A DNA stretch of 64,000 nt from Tubulanus polymorphus (GCF_964204645.1 NC_134030.1:19225110-19289109); one strand, 5' to 3'. Shown: positions 37,101 through 47,974, numbered from the stretch's first letter. Numbers and translations: made by a program. Notes: generated by a model from the letters alone, not told the origin.

Positions 37101-40100
37101 GCCACCGTGACATCACATGCTATAGCAATAGAGGATTCCACTTGTGGCGAGTGCTGATCCACTATTTGTCTCTAGCGGCCGCCGTGACATCACATGCTAT
37201 AGCAATAGAGGATTCCACTTGTGGCGAGTGCTGATCCACTATTTGTCTCTAGTGGCCACCATGACATCACATGCTATAGCAATAGAGGATTCCACTTGTG
37301 GCAAGTGATGATACACTATTTGTCACCAGTGGCCACCATGACATCACATGCTATAGCAATAGAGGATTCCACTTGTGGCAAGTGATGATACACTATTTGT
37401 CACCAGTGGCCACCATGACATCACATGCTATAGCAATAGAGGATTCCACTTGTGGCAAGTGATGATACACTATTTGTCACCAGTGGCCACTGTGACATCA
37501 CATGCTATAGCAATAGAGGATTCCACTTGTGGCAAGTGATGATACACTATTTGTCACCAGTGGCCACTGTGACATCACATGCTATAGCAATAGAGGATTC
37601 CACTTGTGGCAAGTGATGATACGGTATTTGTCACCAGTGGCCACTGTGACATCGCATACTGTGGCAATAGACGATACCTTTAGTGGCCAGTAGTTTGTGG
37701 TTGATGTAAAAATGCTCAACTATAACCCGTAAGAACCTTGTTCCTAGTATAGTTTCTATTCTACCATACTTTTTTCCCGCATGATAAATGAATAAAACGA
37801 GATGATTTGTATTGTATTCTCTGTAGATACGCTTCGTCGATTGACAGTCTTTTAGAGGATGAAGAACAATTCGCTGATCAGCTGAAAGAATATTACGCTT
37901 ACAGTGATGCTTTGAGGTAGGCGTACAACAACATATAGTTACCCAAATTGGAACTGTTTCTGGTGCAATGGAGTTTTTTGAGATCATGGTTCTGAGAGTA
38001 ACTTTCGGTTAGCTCTTGGAGGTCACAATGGATATACACAGCTGATATTTTGTCATTAGGAGGGAAATAGGTGTTTGAATTGATATGGCAAGTTTCGTCC
38101 ATCAGCTCTAAGCCGTTTGGAAGTACTGGGAAAAAATTTAATGAATTTTTCCCCATTCTATTTATTGGACAGTGAAGGGCTTTCCCAATGATGTCATTCT
38201 CAAAAATACATATTTAGAACATAGTATACATAGTATCTGCTGTGTACTAGTGAGCCATTGGGAAAAGCCTATACCTGTATATCATCTAAGTCGATGATGC
38301 TTACTATACAGTGCACTAAGTTTTCTGGTTAATTGGTCCAGTTGGGACTAGGATTTTTAGATTACCTAATAAGGTAGTTAATAAGGATTTGAGTTCAGTA
38401 TTGTAAAGGAGAGAATTGTGCTTATTAAACCAGTGAATAAATGGTTTACCGAGATAACTGATTTAGGAGGAGTGAGAGTAGTTGGAGTATGAAAGTGATG
38501 TGGACAACTCCTTGACAATTCTTTCTTTTTATTCAGGAATGATTTATCTGTAAGGACCCAGTTCCACGGTTGTGAGTTAAGATTTAACTCCGAGTTAACT
38601 TATCAGAAATGAGTTAACTTTAACTCAAAACTGTGAACCCGGGTCCTGGTGTATACCACAGGAGCATGTTGTTTTTATTCGGAACCACTTGAAAAAATGT
38701 TTCAATAAGGGTTTCGATTTCAATGTTCTTGTGACTTTTATCGATTTGTTTTTTCATTAATACAGGTCAGTTTGTCGTAAACACGAGATTATCGAACTCG
38801 ATCTAGAGAAATTGGAGGATGGCTTGTCGTCGAAAAAGAACCAGAAAAATATGCTTGTGAGTACTATTCCTAAGTTTCGGTATTGCCACTATGGTTTACC
38901 ACCTACAAGTTCTAGTTCCACAATCATTACTACTATGAGATCTCTTAGGCCACACCAAAAGAAAACCCTGTTTTCGTCATTTCAAATAATTATTTTCGAA
39001 ATAAAATAAAATTGCCTATTGACCCTATTTCAAAATTTTGGATGAAATAACTATTTTCAGAAATATATATGTGGCCGACCGACTACAAAGCTCTCCATTC
39101 TCGTAAATATTTTTTCTTTTTCGTGAAATCGTGATGTAAAAATATGATAAAAATATCTTGTTACATCGGATTTAACAATTTTATTCTGGATATGGTACTT
39201 GTGTGCTCAGACAACGTTGCTAATCAGATATTGATGGCGACCTTGGATTGTAAAATTCCAGGAATTCCGTATACAATATATTATACGCCTATTCAAAATT
39301 TTGATGGTTTTCTTTTTATAAACAGTTTCCAAGTGTGAAAAATAATACAAAAACATCAACTTCCCTTTATTATTGTGGTCGTCTAGCAGCTGCTAATCAT
39401 ATTTTTAACTGGAAATTTGGTCCCGTAAAAACTTATTTACGGCAACCTACCCACTGTCAGAAGAATACCCGAAATTTTTTTTTCTATAAAAATGAAAAAA
39501 AATCCCTACCGACCTTCCCATTTTGGTGATTGCCCTGCCCGAGAAACAGGATTTTTTTTGGTGTGGCCTTACTTCCAGTTTCGTGAAAATATCATATTAG
39601 ATATCCTGTGTTTAGTTTTGTGACCATTGTTACTATGGCTTATCCCGTTCTTCTGGTGCTGCAACATTGCTAACATGAAGTATACCATTATTCCAGTTCT
39701 GTGACCATTGCTATCATGAGATATCTCGATCTTTCAGTTCTCAGATCGCAATGACGGTATCTGGTACTTCCAGTGCTGAGACCAGTGCTATTATGAGATA
39801 CATGTATATCATATTTTCCAGTTCCGTGACCATTGCTTCTATAAGATATCTCGATCTTCCAGTTTTGAGATCATTAATACTATATACTCGCACTTCCATT
39901 TCTGAGAACATTGCTACTATGAGATTTACCATGATTCTAGATCAATGACTATGTGACTCCTTTATATCTTGAACTTCCAAATACTGTCGATGGAATGACG
40001 TATCCCTTCCAGTTCTGCAAACTTTGCTTCTATGAAAGAGATAGCCCTCAAACTTACAGACGTGAATGCAGATTTATTTTATATCTACAATAGATATTAA

Positions 40101-41809
40101 TTTGAGACCGTGTGGCAAATAGAAATCCCAACAGAATGCTGAATCTAGCCTAGCCTTATTCGTTTTAACGTTTTTGGATTTTTTTTTATAATGTCTGCCC
40201 AGGTTCAAGGCAAAACGTCATTCTCGCTGAGTGGGATGAAAAGTCGTCTGTTCGGAAGTGATCCACCGGAGGTTCGCGATCAGAAAATAAAACAACTCGA
40301 GGAACAAATTGATCAAACCGAAGCCGAACTGAGACTGGCCAATCAAGAGGCAGAGTAAGTTCATCATTTTTCACTAGGACACACAGGATTTGAACGTGAT
40401 GACATCATGAGACTCTTCCAGGTTCCTCACTGGCAGGGATTTTAACCTTCGTGGCACTGAAAATCTATTAAATTTCTGCCTTCGAAGCTCATGATATCTT
40501 GATACTTTGCGAGTTCCTTGCTTTGAGACTGCCACGCTCCATGTTTTAACTGTATGACATCATCGTGGGGCTTTGCGACATACCTCCCTCGCAGTGGGTT
40601 TGATTCTGACGGTAACATGGCCGCCGAAATCGGTATCGAGGTAAGCTCCTCATGAATATTTGCCTTGACGTTTCAGAAAATTTTTGGAAGATGCCCTCAA
40701 TGATATCGACCGATTCAAAAAACAAAAAGTTTCCGATTTGAAGGATGCATTTACTAATTACGCAGTGATGCAAATTGAAAGATGCAAAAAGGTAATCAAC
40801 AGCTATTATTTCTATGACTGAAACTTTATAAAGTCCCACTACCGAATGATAATACACTCAAACTAGCTTAACTTGGGACAAACTGGGACTGGTGAAATTG
40901 GTCAGAGGTAAGAAGTCTGGTGAAAGACGGATAGAAAAAATAGATTGGAAGTCACAAAAATGATTGTTTTCAATGTCTGAGTTAGTCAATAGTTTGAGAG
41001 TCAATTAACAGCAGTCCGAGTAAGGCGACTTACCCCTTTCAGTGCGTCTACACCGCAGTGCGGTGTATAATTCGGTGATAGGTTTTGCTAGTACACCGCA
41101 CTGCGGTGTATTGATGTAATTAGTAATTATCTCTCTTGAAAAATGGCAGCACCTGTTAAACTTAGAGAAATATTAGTAAATAACGATACATCGCACCGCG
41201 GTGTAGACGCATTATAGCGATATTCCCGTTGTTCAACATACGAGGGTGGAATTTTTCAAAATTTTCAAATAATCTCCAGCACTATAGGGTATTGCTTAGT
41301 CAGCACTGAAAGGGTTAAACTGATGCCAACAATACCAATCTGTCCATTGGGTTGATGATATATTGTTGACTATATTTCTCTGGACAATAAATGATTCCGG
41401 TCGTGTCCTGGCATCGTAATCGTGTAGTTTTACTTATCTACTTTGCCCTAACTTTTCTGTTGAGTGATTCCTGCGTTGTATATTAATATGTCAATATTTA
41501 CAGCAGTCAAAGTACGTGTAAGTGTTATAGGTCGAAACCTTCAGCAAACTTCTAAGTTGGATTTAACTAAGTTGGATTTCGTGCTTTCCATAGCCTTCAT
41601 ATGGATACGAAATATTCATTCAGCCGTTACATGTATAACTATGCCGAATTATCCTTCTTTCCATATATCTATTAGAATGTAAATTATGTTTTAGACACAA
41701 TTTTAATCGACTCTACTATCGAAAATAAAGCCCAGTAATGAATTGTATATTCATATTTCAGGGGATAGCTGTTTGGCAAAACACGAAGGAATGTTTTGCC
41801 AATATGTGA
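25953..41809 (+). CDS. SNX4: Sorting nexin-4 (PX-BAR protein), 12 coding exons, 439 aa
   Basis: Endosomal PX-BAR sorting nexin that binds PI3P and retrieves cargo from early endosomes to the recycling compartment; also linked to autophagy. Exons (all GT-AG, phases agree, 1320 nt): 25953-26072, 28707-28816, 29757-29895, 32780-32857, 33790-33861, 34764-34940, 36082-36209, 37827-37916, 38766-38856, 40203-40354, 40677-40791, 41762-41809. Residues 1-40 are an acidic, low-complexity N-terminus (MLDDDDFQSYSPDL). The PX domain spans about 48-175: NISEPERRYG, METYM-type strand (KMQETYMVYLIET), the lipid-binding RRYSEF at 95-100, PPLPEKR at 117-123, IERRRAGLE at 141-149 and FLLRCAAHSELGHDKIL. The BAR region covers about 190-439: SGMEKEMGDGLQSAGHFLDV, LLEDEEQFADQLKEYY, CRKHEIIELDLEKLE, KSRLFGSDPPEVR, ending AVWQNTKECFANM. 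Length matches animal SNX4 (about 450). Exon 1 is the least certain because that end is poorly conserved; its donor phase fits exon 2 exactly. Confidence 0.93.
26144..26854. mobile_element. Foldback element: two ~280-bp inverted arms
   Basis: Left arm 26144-26426 and right arm 26573-26854 are reverse complements with few mismatches, around a spacer of about 146 bases. It lies in SNX4 intron 1, directly next to the MITE at 26856. Each arm contains ACTTCCGG (26167; reverse CCGGAAGT at 26824) and TCTCGCGAGA (26186; 26803). The left arm also has TGCGCATGCGC at 26404, mutated in the right arm. No transposase is present. It is either a non-autonomous foldback transposon or an inverted duplication of a captured promoter. 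Confidence 0.85.
26856..27247. mobile_element. MITE with ~26-bp TIRs, rich in CGTACG
   Basis: The ends gtggctactcgtacggaccc and the reverse-complement gggtccgtacgagtagccac mark a unit of about 392 bases. Subterminal CGTACG motifs recur inside each end. The middle contains a tRNA-like segment on the minus strand (27038-27106). No coding capacity. It abuts the foldback element. Confidence 0.75.
27038..27106 (-). repeat. tRNA-Glu-like segment inside the MITE (not a tRNA gene)
   Basis: On the minus strand box A GGTGGTCTAGTGGTACGATG and box B GGCCCGGGTTCGAGTCTC resemble tRNA-Glu, and GCGAG/CTCGC can pair at the ends. The anticodon arm is degenerate, so I call it tRNA-derived. Confidence 0.55.
27366..27580. 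mobile_element. hAT-like MITE, 215 bp, perfect 8-bp target duplication
   Basis: The ends GGTAAAAGTGCAGATCCGCA and, in reverse complement, GGTAAAAGTGCAGATCTGCA are near-perfect inverted repeats. Direct repeats CAAATCCA flank it at 27358-27365 and 27581-27588, the 8-bp length expected of hAT-type insertion. No ORF. In SNX4 intron 1. Confidence 0.85.
28029..28320. mobile_element. MITE copy 1, CAGGGGCGGAT termini
   Basis: Begins CAGGGGCGGATCCAGGGG and ends TAAATCCGCCCCTG. A second copy with the same interior is at 42689-42978. The terminal sequence is typical of hAT-derived MITEs. Target duplication is unclear (CCTAG on both sides at best). An internal palindrome (gaccgtgtcgggcgacacggtc) sits near the right end. 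Confidence 0.8.
28840..29246. mobile_element. MITE-like element, AGC(C/T)GCGTTCACA termini
   Basis: Left end agccgcgttcacattag; right end ctagtgtgaacgcagct, its inverted counterpart. Related GTTCACACTA and CTAGTGTGAAC strings also occur inside at about 28930, 29070 and 29205, so it may be nested or rearranged. It starts only 23 bases after the exon 2 donor of SNX4. Confidence 0.65.
30065..30140 (-). repeat. tRNA-derived SINE fragment
   Basis: Minus strand shows GGGCTAGTACGACAGGG followed by box B CAGGTTCGAATCCCTGCC. The fold is incomplete. In SNX4 intron 3. Confidence 0.45.
30258..30485 (-). mobile_element. tRNA-derived SINE with 15-bp target duplication
   Basis: Minus-strand SINE: head gaggcgcagtggccgagttg (box A), box B GGGTTCAAACCC, body ending ctaagc..gggttgagggtg and an A-rich tail. 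Flanked by a perfect duplication TATACAACAAGCAAT at 30243-30257 and 30486-30500, the signature of LINE-mediated insertion. Same family as 35121-35322. In SNX4 intron 3. Confidence 0.85.
30534..30615 (+). repeat. tRNA-like SINE head
   Basis: Box A-like CTGGTCTAGCGTGGCAGGCG and box B CAGGTTCGAGTCTC 60 bases apart, ending AGCCGGGC, which can pair in part with GCGCGCCTGG. Degenerate anticodon region. Confidence 0.45.
30868..30892. repeat. End fragment of the piggyBac-like MITE
   Basis: gtcagcactgaaagggtt matches the right terminus of the elements at 34401 and 41030; the rest of the element is not seen. Confidence 0.45.
33044..33412 (-). mobile_element. tRNA-Ser-like SINE
   Basis: On the minus strand it starts GGAGCGGTGTGGCCGAGCGG (box A) with TTAGAGCGTTCGACTCTGG, then box B-like GGATTCGAACCCCG. 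It runs through a conserved body (ctcagagcgctttacattt on the plus strand) to a 3' tail of (TTA)n, here the ataataata tract at 33044-33064. A 21-bp segment (ggtggagagaggcaatgagga) is duplicated inside. SNX4 intron 4. Confidence 0.75.
33413..33640 (-). mobile_element. Second, partial copy of the tRNA-Ser-like SINE
   Basis: Directly follows the first copy and repeats its segments (catgagtcatcttacagacc, ggtggaaagagacaatgagg, gggttcgacccaataacctg). It is diverged and lacks the tail-proximal part. Confidence 0.65.
34086..34133. repeat. (TTA)n microsatellite
   Basis: About 16 uninterrupted att triplets in SNX4 intron 5. Confidence 0.95.
34401..34696. mobile_element. piggyBac-like MITE copy 1, TTAA ends
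   Basis: Begins TTAACCCTTTCAGTGCG and ends GCACTGAAAGGGTTAA: inverted termini with TTAA at the outer edge, as in piggyBac insertions. Inside are palindromes around accgcagtacggtgt. No transposase. Its 3' end is 67 bases before SNX4 exon 6. Same family as 41030-41318. Confidence 0.85.
34957..35120. repeat. Tandem copies of SINE head plus flanking target
   Basis: Three units of about 47 bases (gattaggagggctag joined to tgaggcgcagtggtcgagtg) stand in front of the complete SINE. They look like repeated capture of the first 30 bases of the SINE together with its target site. Confidence 0.75.
35121..35322 (+). mobile_element. tRNA-derived SINE with 14-bp target duplication
   Basis: Head GAGGCGCAGGTGGTCGAGTG, box B GGGTTCAAACCC, body gtggcgcttagcgggttgag and an A tail at 35313-35322. 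Target duplication ATTAGGAGGGCTAG at 35107-35120 and 35323-35336. Plus-strand counterpart of the element at 30258-30485. SNX4 intron 6. Confidence 0.85.
36369..36465 (-). repeat. SINE tail fragment with (AAT/GAT)n tract
   Basis: The body fragment gaatccagccaggctgctca and agagcgctttacattta matches the SINE at 33070; the adjacent taatgataataatgatgatg tract takes the place of its (TTA)n tail. Confidence 0.65.
36660..37675. repeat. 77-bp minisatellite, 13 copies
   Basis: The unit begins gcaatagaggattccacttg and contains ctctagcggccgccgtgaca and catgctata. Copies begin every 77 bases with aggattccacttgt from about 36670 to 37594. The first eight are of one subtype (gcgagtgctgatccacta, tctctagcggcc), the last five of another (gcaagtgatgatacacta, tcaccagtggcc). 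Diverged units are visible upstream from about 36530. In SNX4 intron 7. Confidence 0.95.
38551..38645. mobile_element. Short palindromic MITE-like unit
   Basis: Ends aggacccagttccacggttg and gggtcct with intervening inverted repeats of gagttaa. About 95 bases, able to fold almost end to end. SNX4 intron 8. Confidence 0.6.
41030..41318. mobile_element. piggyBac-like MITE copy 2
   Basis: Same family and orientation as 34401-34696; the left end is worn (TTACCCCTTTCAG), the right end intact (GCACTGAAAGGGTTAA). It keeps the palindromes acaccgcagtgcggtgt. In SNX4 intron 11. Confidence 0.8.
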
Positions 41810-42688
41810 GACGGAACTGGTGAAAGCTGGAGAGAGAAGTGAGAAATATATCGCGATATGGGATCAACTTGCTGAGAACGGCTTGATACAAGGGTTCATT
41901 AGTTATACTTGAAAGTCATTTAATGAGATCAGTCATGGACACTGTGATACGATTAATTATGAGAAATCATTCACAATGAGTCAAATTCAACAGAAATTGG
42001 TCCCGATTATTCAGTTTTCGCGCCGTTCCCAGCTTTTTATTCCCCCTTTTTCCAGGGGAATTAATAATTACCTGGAAGAAAATATCCAATCTAGTCATGT
42101 AACATATATGGAACCTAATCGACTTGGGCTTTTGGTTTGTTTTCACACGGAGATGTAAAAGATCGCGTATCTCAATATGTAATTACTGTAAAATGCTATA
42201 TACAAAGCTATGTGTCGGGATTGTAACGTCAATTGAATACGATTCCACCAAAATCCTCGAGTCTGTTTCAATTCGTTTCCATTGGGCAAAAACGACGTTC
42301 GATTCAATTTTATTCAGCGTTAACTTTGCAAATCAACAAGATGGATAGTCGAACTGGAGAATTTATTCCTGCCAACTAGTTGTCTGTGTTACGATGTACT
42401 ATAAAAACGTACTGTGTAAATTGTATTGAAGCTGGAATGTATAGTGTTACGTGTTGCAAAGTGAAAACCGCTGGCTCATCTTTTAATGCCACTGTGATGG
42501 CTTCTTATGTTTTTTTTTGATGTCATTAAAATCTGACCGGTCTAGTATTTGTTTTATTCTCCTTTGTGGAAATCTCGCTGCACGAATTTTCAAGAGTGAT
42601 GCCTCTATATAGGACACCGAGGCGAATCTAGTGCGTCGTTTCAATGATGGCTTCATCGGTCTGCATGTTAAGGACAATTAACAGCTGG
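41810..42688. other. 3' flank of SNX4
   Basis: Probably contains the SNX4 3' UTR. No clear poly(A) signal stands out close to the stop codon, so the transcript end is not assigned. No other gene. Confidence 0.35.
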
Positions 42689-42978
42689 CAGGGGCGGATC
42701 CAGGGGCATTTTGTGACCATGTCGACCTATAAATAGGGAATATATTCTTTATTTAGGGCCGAAAGGCATATCAGCAAAATTTTTGAAATTTTACCATCAT
42801 TTTACAGCTTTCTGAGCATCTCTGAGAGGCATTTAGTCAAGAAACATAGGTTGTATATTTAGGAAAATATCTATTGTGTATCTTAGGTGGTTACAACGGC
42901 AAATTTTGGTAGAGAAATAATAAAAAGGCACTTAAAAATTCCGACCGTGTCGGGCGACACGGTCTAAATCCGCCCCTG
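42689..42978. mobile_element. MITE copy 2, CAGGGGCGGAT termini
   Basis: Same orientation and nearly the same sequence as 28029-28320, including the gtgtcgggcgacac palindrome near the right end. Flanks (agctgg / ggctgg) hint at an imperfect target duplication. Confidence 0.8.
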
Positions 42979-44254
42979 GGCTGGTCCTCTCACAAACCTA
43001 GAAGACAAACTTCTAGCGTGATACGCCTACATTAGTTAATTGAGTTTGTTGATCACAACAAAATGATCGATGCTTATAATTAGGGTGTATGTTGAGGATG
43101 GTGTCTTATCATGTCTGGTCTATGCGCCTGCACAAAAATATATGCGAAAATTATGTATGCGTGCTATGCTTCAAAATGTGTGCGTGTTCTCGGTTAAGAA
43201 AATACTAATGTGCACAACCCGGAATCCAATTAAATACAATCACTATTAAAGGCAGCTCTCAGCGAACTTCATTCCAGTAGGCCTACCCGTATCTCATCAT
43301 TCGCAGTTTGGATTCTGGAAAATCTCTTGCGTTTACCCTGATTACGTGTAGCTCTCGTGTCGCTATGATGTATATAATGTTAATGTTGAATAAACACTTA
43401 TCTCGATAAATACGTGTAGTACCGGTATTCGTACGTTTTCACTAATAATCTAAACAAATAAACAAAAATCAAAAACAAATATAAAGGGAAAACATGGACC
43501 ACGGGTTTCGACTAAAGATGGCTTCAGCGGTCTTAGGATTTCGGAAGAAAAACGCACACCTGTTGTGCGGAGACACCTGCACTATTAAACCTGGCCGATG
43601 GTTGCAGTATCCTTGTTCGTCAGCGTGTAAATAAACCCCCATTGTTTCCATTTTTAAATCGTTGTCGTTTATTCTTTGCTGGTGCTTCTGGTTTAGTGAT
43701 TGTTGGTGTCATCGTTAAACATTGTCTTACTGGATATCCGAGTGTGTCTTCACCATTCCCCGTGCTCATTTCAGCGAGTCCAATTGTGCTACTCGGCGAG
43801 TCCTCTAACTCGTAAAATCACTTCCCGGCCGCATCGCAACAACAGCTATGATGAGATATTGTGTCCATCGTGACTTGGCGGTTTATTCCAATAAGGTAGT
43901 TCGTAGTTCAGTGGACCATAGATTATTACGTGATGTCCATCCACATCATCAGTAACACCAATATTCGCATTTCTGTTCTGTTTGAATATTATATCATTCG
44001 GAAGAAGTGGCAACAATGTTTCGGTTAACTTGGTTTAATTGCGATACTTAATATGAAGAGTATATATAAGAAAGTAGCTATACCGATCCGATGATTAAAG
44101 AATAATGCGGGATGTGGCCATGTGTTTCAGCTCTTTTGGTCAGGCATGCAACGAGCAAGGCCCTAAGGCATTTACCAGTCGGGGGACATCATATTTCAGC
44201 CTGCCGTCTGCCGTCACCTGAGACATCGTTATCCCGATACAGGCAACAATTCCA
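42979..44254. other. Intergenic, no supported gene
   Basis: Low-complexity and AT-rich spacer without coding signals. Confidence 0.35.
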
Positions 44255-44800
44255 GGGTGGCCATCTTGAATATCTTGTTAGTGCAACAAGCCTATAATTT
44301 GATATTGATTTTCATGAAATTGGGAGGAAGGGTTGGGCTTGGTGAGATGTGCATCCCTTTTAAAGATTGAGGTTATCGATCATCAATTATGGCCGCCGGG
44401 GCAGACATCTTAAGTGTTCTTATTGATACATCCTATAATCTTGATCGATGTCCATGAAACTTAATGCAAGGGTCGAGGCTGGTGAGATACCTTCTATACC
44501 CCTATTGAAAGTTTAGGTCAATGCGGTCATCTAATACGGCCGTCAGGGTGGCCATCTTGACTTTTTCATTAGCATGATACAGCCTAGTTCTTGATGGATT
44601 TTCAAGACACTCCGTGTGAGGATCAGGGCAGGTGACGTGACCTCCCCTTTCGAGCATGGAGGTTGTCAGCTATCAAATATGGCCATTAGGGTGGTCAGTT
44701 TGATTTTTTGGTTGCATCATACATGCTTAGAATCGTTAATGGTTTTACCCGATGCTTCTTGGGTAAGTATTCCAGCAGGTCAGACGTGTTTACCTGATTT
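44255..44800. repeat. Degenerate ~145-bp tandem repeat, about four units
   Basis: Units start near 44257, 44398, 44547 and 44689 with gg(t)ggccatcttga-like strings and share caagcctataat-, tgatggattttca- and ttgaggtt.tc.atca-like blocks. They are strongly diverged from each other. No coding role. Confidence 0.65.
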
Positions 44801-47500
44801 AACAATAACCTGGTAAGAATTGCTGTGCCATATATCTATTTTGTGGCTTCATGGTGGTTGAAAAAAGTAGGCCTACATACATGGTACACAGTGAATTTCT
44901 TGCGAAGATGTATTAATTAGAGTTCCAGACCGGATAGAGAGTAAAGTATGTATTTAATGAAATCCATAGTCTCAGTTTATCTCAATGCCCTTGGATTGAT
45001 AACCAAATTTCCCTCGGACTAAGAAATCACAGCCACATGGATGACAAGCTTAAAGGGAGTGTGTCTCATACAAGTTTTTAAAGTGTAATGAATACCTTCA
45101 TCAGCCATGTAAACATGTAACACATTGTTTTGTTGATGCAATATCTATTGCCCCATTAAAACTGCTCACCCCGGGGTAGACATACGAGGCTTTACCACAT
45201 TCTGGTTTAAGTATTGCTGTAGGATTATTTATTGTATGTACAATTATTCAATGTAGGATTATTCTTGGATTGGTGTATGATTACAAATCGCAGGGAAGGA
45301 AATGATCAAGTTTCATGTATAATGTAACATATCTACATGTATATTTGCCCGATTAATTGGAGCTAGTCTTCTAGAGCTAGACTGAAACTGCACTTGTTGC
45401 CGTTATAATCCTGTGGATTTCGTACCTGGATATCAGGTTGATTCACTTTTTTAAATTTTTGGTTGACAAGGATTATGTCTATGAAATGAGAAACCGTTAA
45501 ACTATCATTAATGTATACATTAAATCGTGCTCATTCTGCAAATATCCAACACGAATGCGCATTAATTCAAAACTTTTTAAACGAGTCAAAACAGCTGTAG
45601 AAAATAAATCAGCTCATACGTATGCACTAATTCTACTATTTCCCATTCTCTGTGCGATTTATTGTAAATTATTTCCAAAGAATTTATGAGTGAAAATAGC
45701 TGCAAAGCAGCGATAACGGGTTTTTGGGCCAACCATAGGCTGAGCCTACTACTATACAAATGGAGCGAATTTAGATGAAATGGTTTCCAGAGCTAAGGCT
45801 CTTTGAATGTGCAACTGAGCATAATAACTTATTCATACAAATCATTCATTAATTAAAGCATTATCCATTCTCCAAATCCTATGAAGCTTAATTTTGAAAA
45901 AAGGCCCCATTAAAATTTATATGAGCTTTTTATCATTTATGATTAAGCAAAATTCGGGAAAATAGCTTCTTCTCAAATCGCATGGATGACCTTGATATGC
46001 CATGTGCTGAAACCCCAAATCAATCAAATTTTATTCAGCAAAAATTCGCCGATGGTTTGCTTCCTGATAGAATTTAAGTCCTTTAGCAGTTTTGACATTT
46101 CGTCACTGCACGACACTTTCTAACGACTCGGTTTACGATGCACTTGATATTATATCTATTACAATGTTAGGACATGCGTGTTCAGTAGAGCCTACTCTGG
46201 ATCACCCAGAGATGGAAGACCGGTAGTATTGTTGAGTACGCGGTATAATATGTAAGAGACCGGGTTGCAGTTTACCGGTATTAAGACGAAGAACGAATGA
46301 ACGGAAAGGACTTTACCGGATAGTGCGGATTATCGATTATAGTGATACGCTACTAGGCGAAATTGACAAGCGGAAGCAAATAGAATTCGATATTGTATAA
46401 ATTTAAAATTGTAAGTTAATTTTTATTGTAAAGAATTAATTGATACGCGGTTAGACCGGTACCGTTTAAACTGAAGTCTACTGTAAAATTATGACCTGTA
46501 GCCCAAGATGCCCACAGACGTGGCATATATTTGGTGGCACGATCGGGTGGAGACACCTTTTGAATTTGTGTGGAGTTTCTTGGATAAATCTCACTACAGC
46601 GAACACATAATAGTATTATATTCTTCATCTAATATTTTAAATATAAATCGTTAATAATAGAAATAACTAGTTATCAAGGCAGGTGACTTTCGACTTCTAT
46701 AACTTATTTCATTACATGATAAATGTATTCGGCAACAACTCAATCACAGGTCGTTGCGACTCCGGTGAGTCGATTGGAGAAATATTTTTACAAGCGATAA
46801 CGATACGGAAGATAACGGTTCGTGGGCCCAGGCTCGTATCAGTCGTCACCGCAACTCCGAAATTACCATGCGTTAGTTTCCATTGCGATTTGATGTTTGG
46901 TGTCTAGGCCCAATGTTTAAATTGGTAAAGGATTAGGATTTCTAATTTCGATCCCGTTTTCGGTTATGGGGTCATCTTCAAGGTTATGTCGCTAAAAATG
47001 ATAATTAAAGTGGCTAGTTCTGTTGGTTATGCACTGGGCTCATTCTTTGCACTGCACAGACCCCATACTAACGTTGTACCCAAGTTTCATTAAAGAGCAA
47101 ATGCCATCAAAATAGAATATTGTGTAAAAGTCATTTTCAAATGCGATCTATTCACAAATATTAAATATGCTACTGGTTTGAATTTTAGTTCAGCCATTAC
47201 TGAGCAAATACGACTTTTAAATCGGCAATTTCAGCACGTGCTCACTGTAATTGTTTTTGTTAGCAGGTGCGCGTTTCTGACGTCTTCGCTCGCGGCTTCC
47301 AGTAATTTCACTAGACATTTTATGCGATATTTCATCGTTTTGGGAGTGATTTGAATTGTTCAACTCTTACCATTGTATACAGGCTACCGCTGCATATAGC
47401 ATGATACTGGTATATAAATGAGTAGCGCTCTAGGCCTGTGAATACGGTGAACAAATGATGTTTATTTAATAGGCTACGCGTCACGCACACGTGCTTGTGT
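44801..47500. other. Intergenic, no supported gene
   Basis: Beyond the interspersed repeat at 45690-46050 I see no splice-supported frame. Short frames near 46416-46907 have no recognisable domain. Confidence 0.35.
45690..46050. repeat. Interspersed repeat, inverted relative to 13005-13565
   Basis: Starts with tagctgcaaagcagcgataa and ends with accttgatatgccatgtgct; interior blocks such as aaagcattatccattctcc are shared in reverse with the 13-kb copy. Confidence 0.5.
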
Positions 47501-47519
47501 TGATTGTCATAGGTTTAGG

Positions 47520-47974
47520 TTAAGGTTTAGGTTTATTTATTTCGCTCTAACCAAACATTGGTATATAGAGGTTACAAGAATTTGTACAATAAAATTTATA
47601 ATTTACAAAACTTAAAAACAAGAAAACAGAGATACACATAGAATAGAATAATAAAAGAGATAACAGATATCTATACGTGAATTTTACTTAAGTAGCTTGA
47701 GACCAGCATTTACAAATCTAGCGAGTTTAATTAATATATTGTTATTTACAGCATTAAGTAATTGTGACATTTTAAAAGTGTTGGGTCTAATTACATAAAA
47801 AGGTGTTAAGAAAACTCTTCGTATATTGTTTAGTTTGGAACACTCAAAAAGAAAATGGAATTCATCACCGATTTTGTTAAGATTACAATATGTACAAATA
47901 CGTTCGTTTCTATCAATATTTACAGGTAACATCATAAATAGCGCCACCACGGGTTGCATGTGAACTATATGCAC
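47520..47974 (-). pseudogene. 3' remnant of a non-LTR retrotransposon ORF
   Basis: The minus-strand frame at 47974-47684 reads NERICTYCNLNKIGDEFHF followed by LFECSKLNNIRRVFL. This is the Cys/His-rich tail commonly found after the reverse transcriptase in non-LTR elements (pattern CxxC...E.HFLF.C). It starts mid-protein, the upstream polymerase is absent, and an A/T-rich tail region follows. Old, 5'-truncated insertion. Confidence 0.7.

Noticed and set aside
36660-37675. CRISPR-like regular array
   Set aside because: The whole 77-bp unit repeats with no variable spacers, in an intron of an animal gene: a minisatellite.
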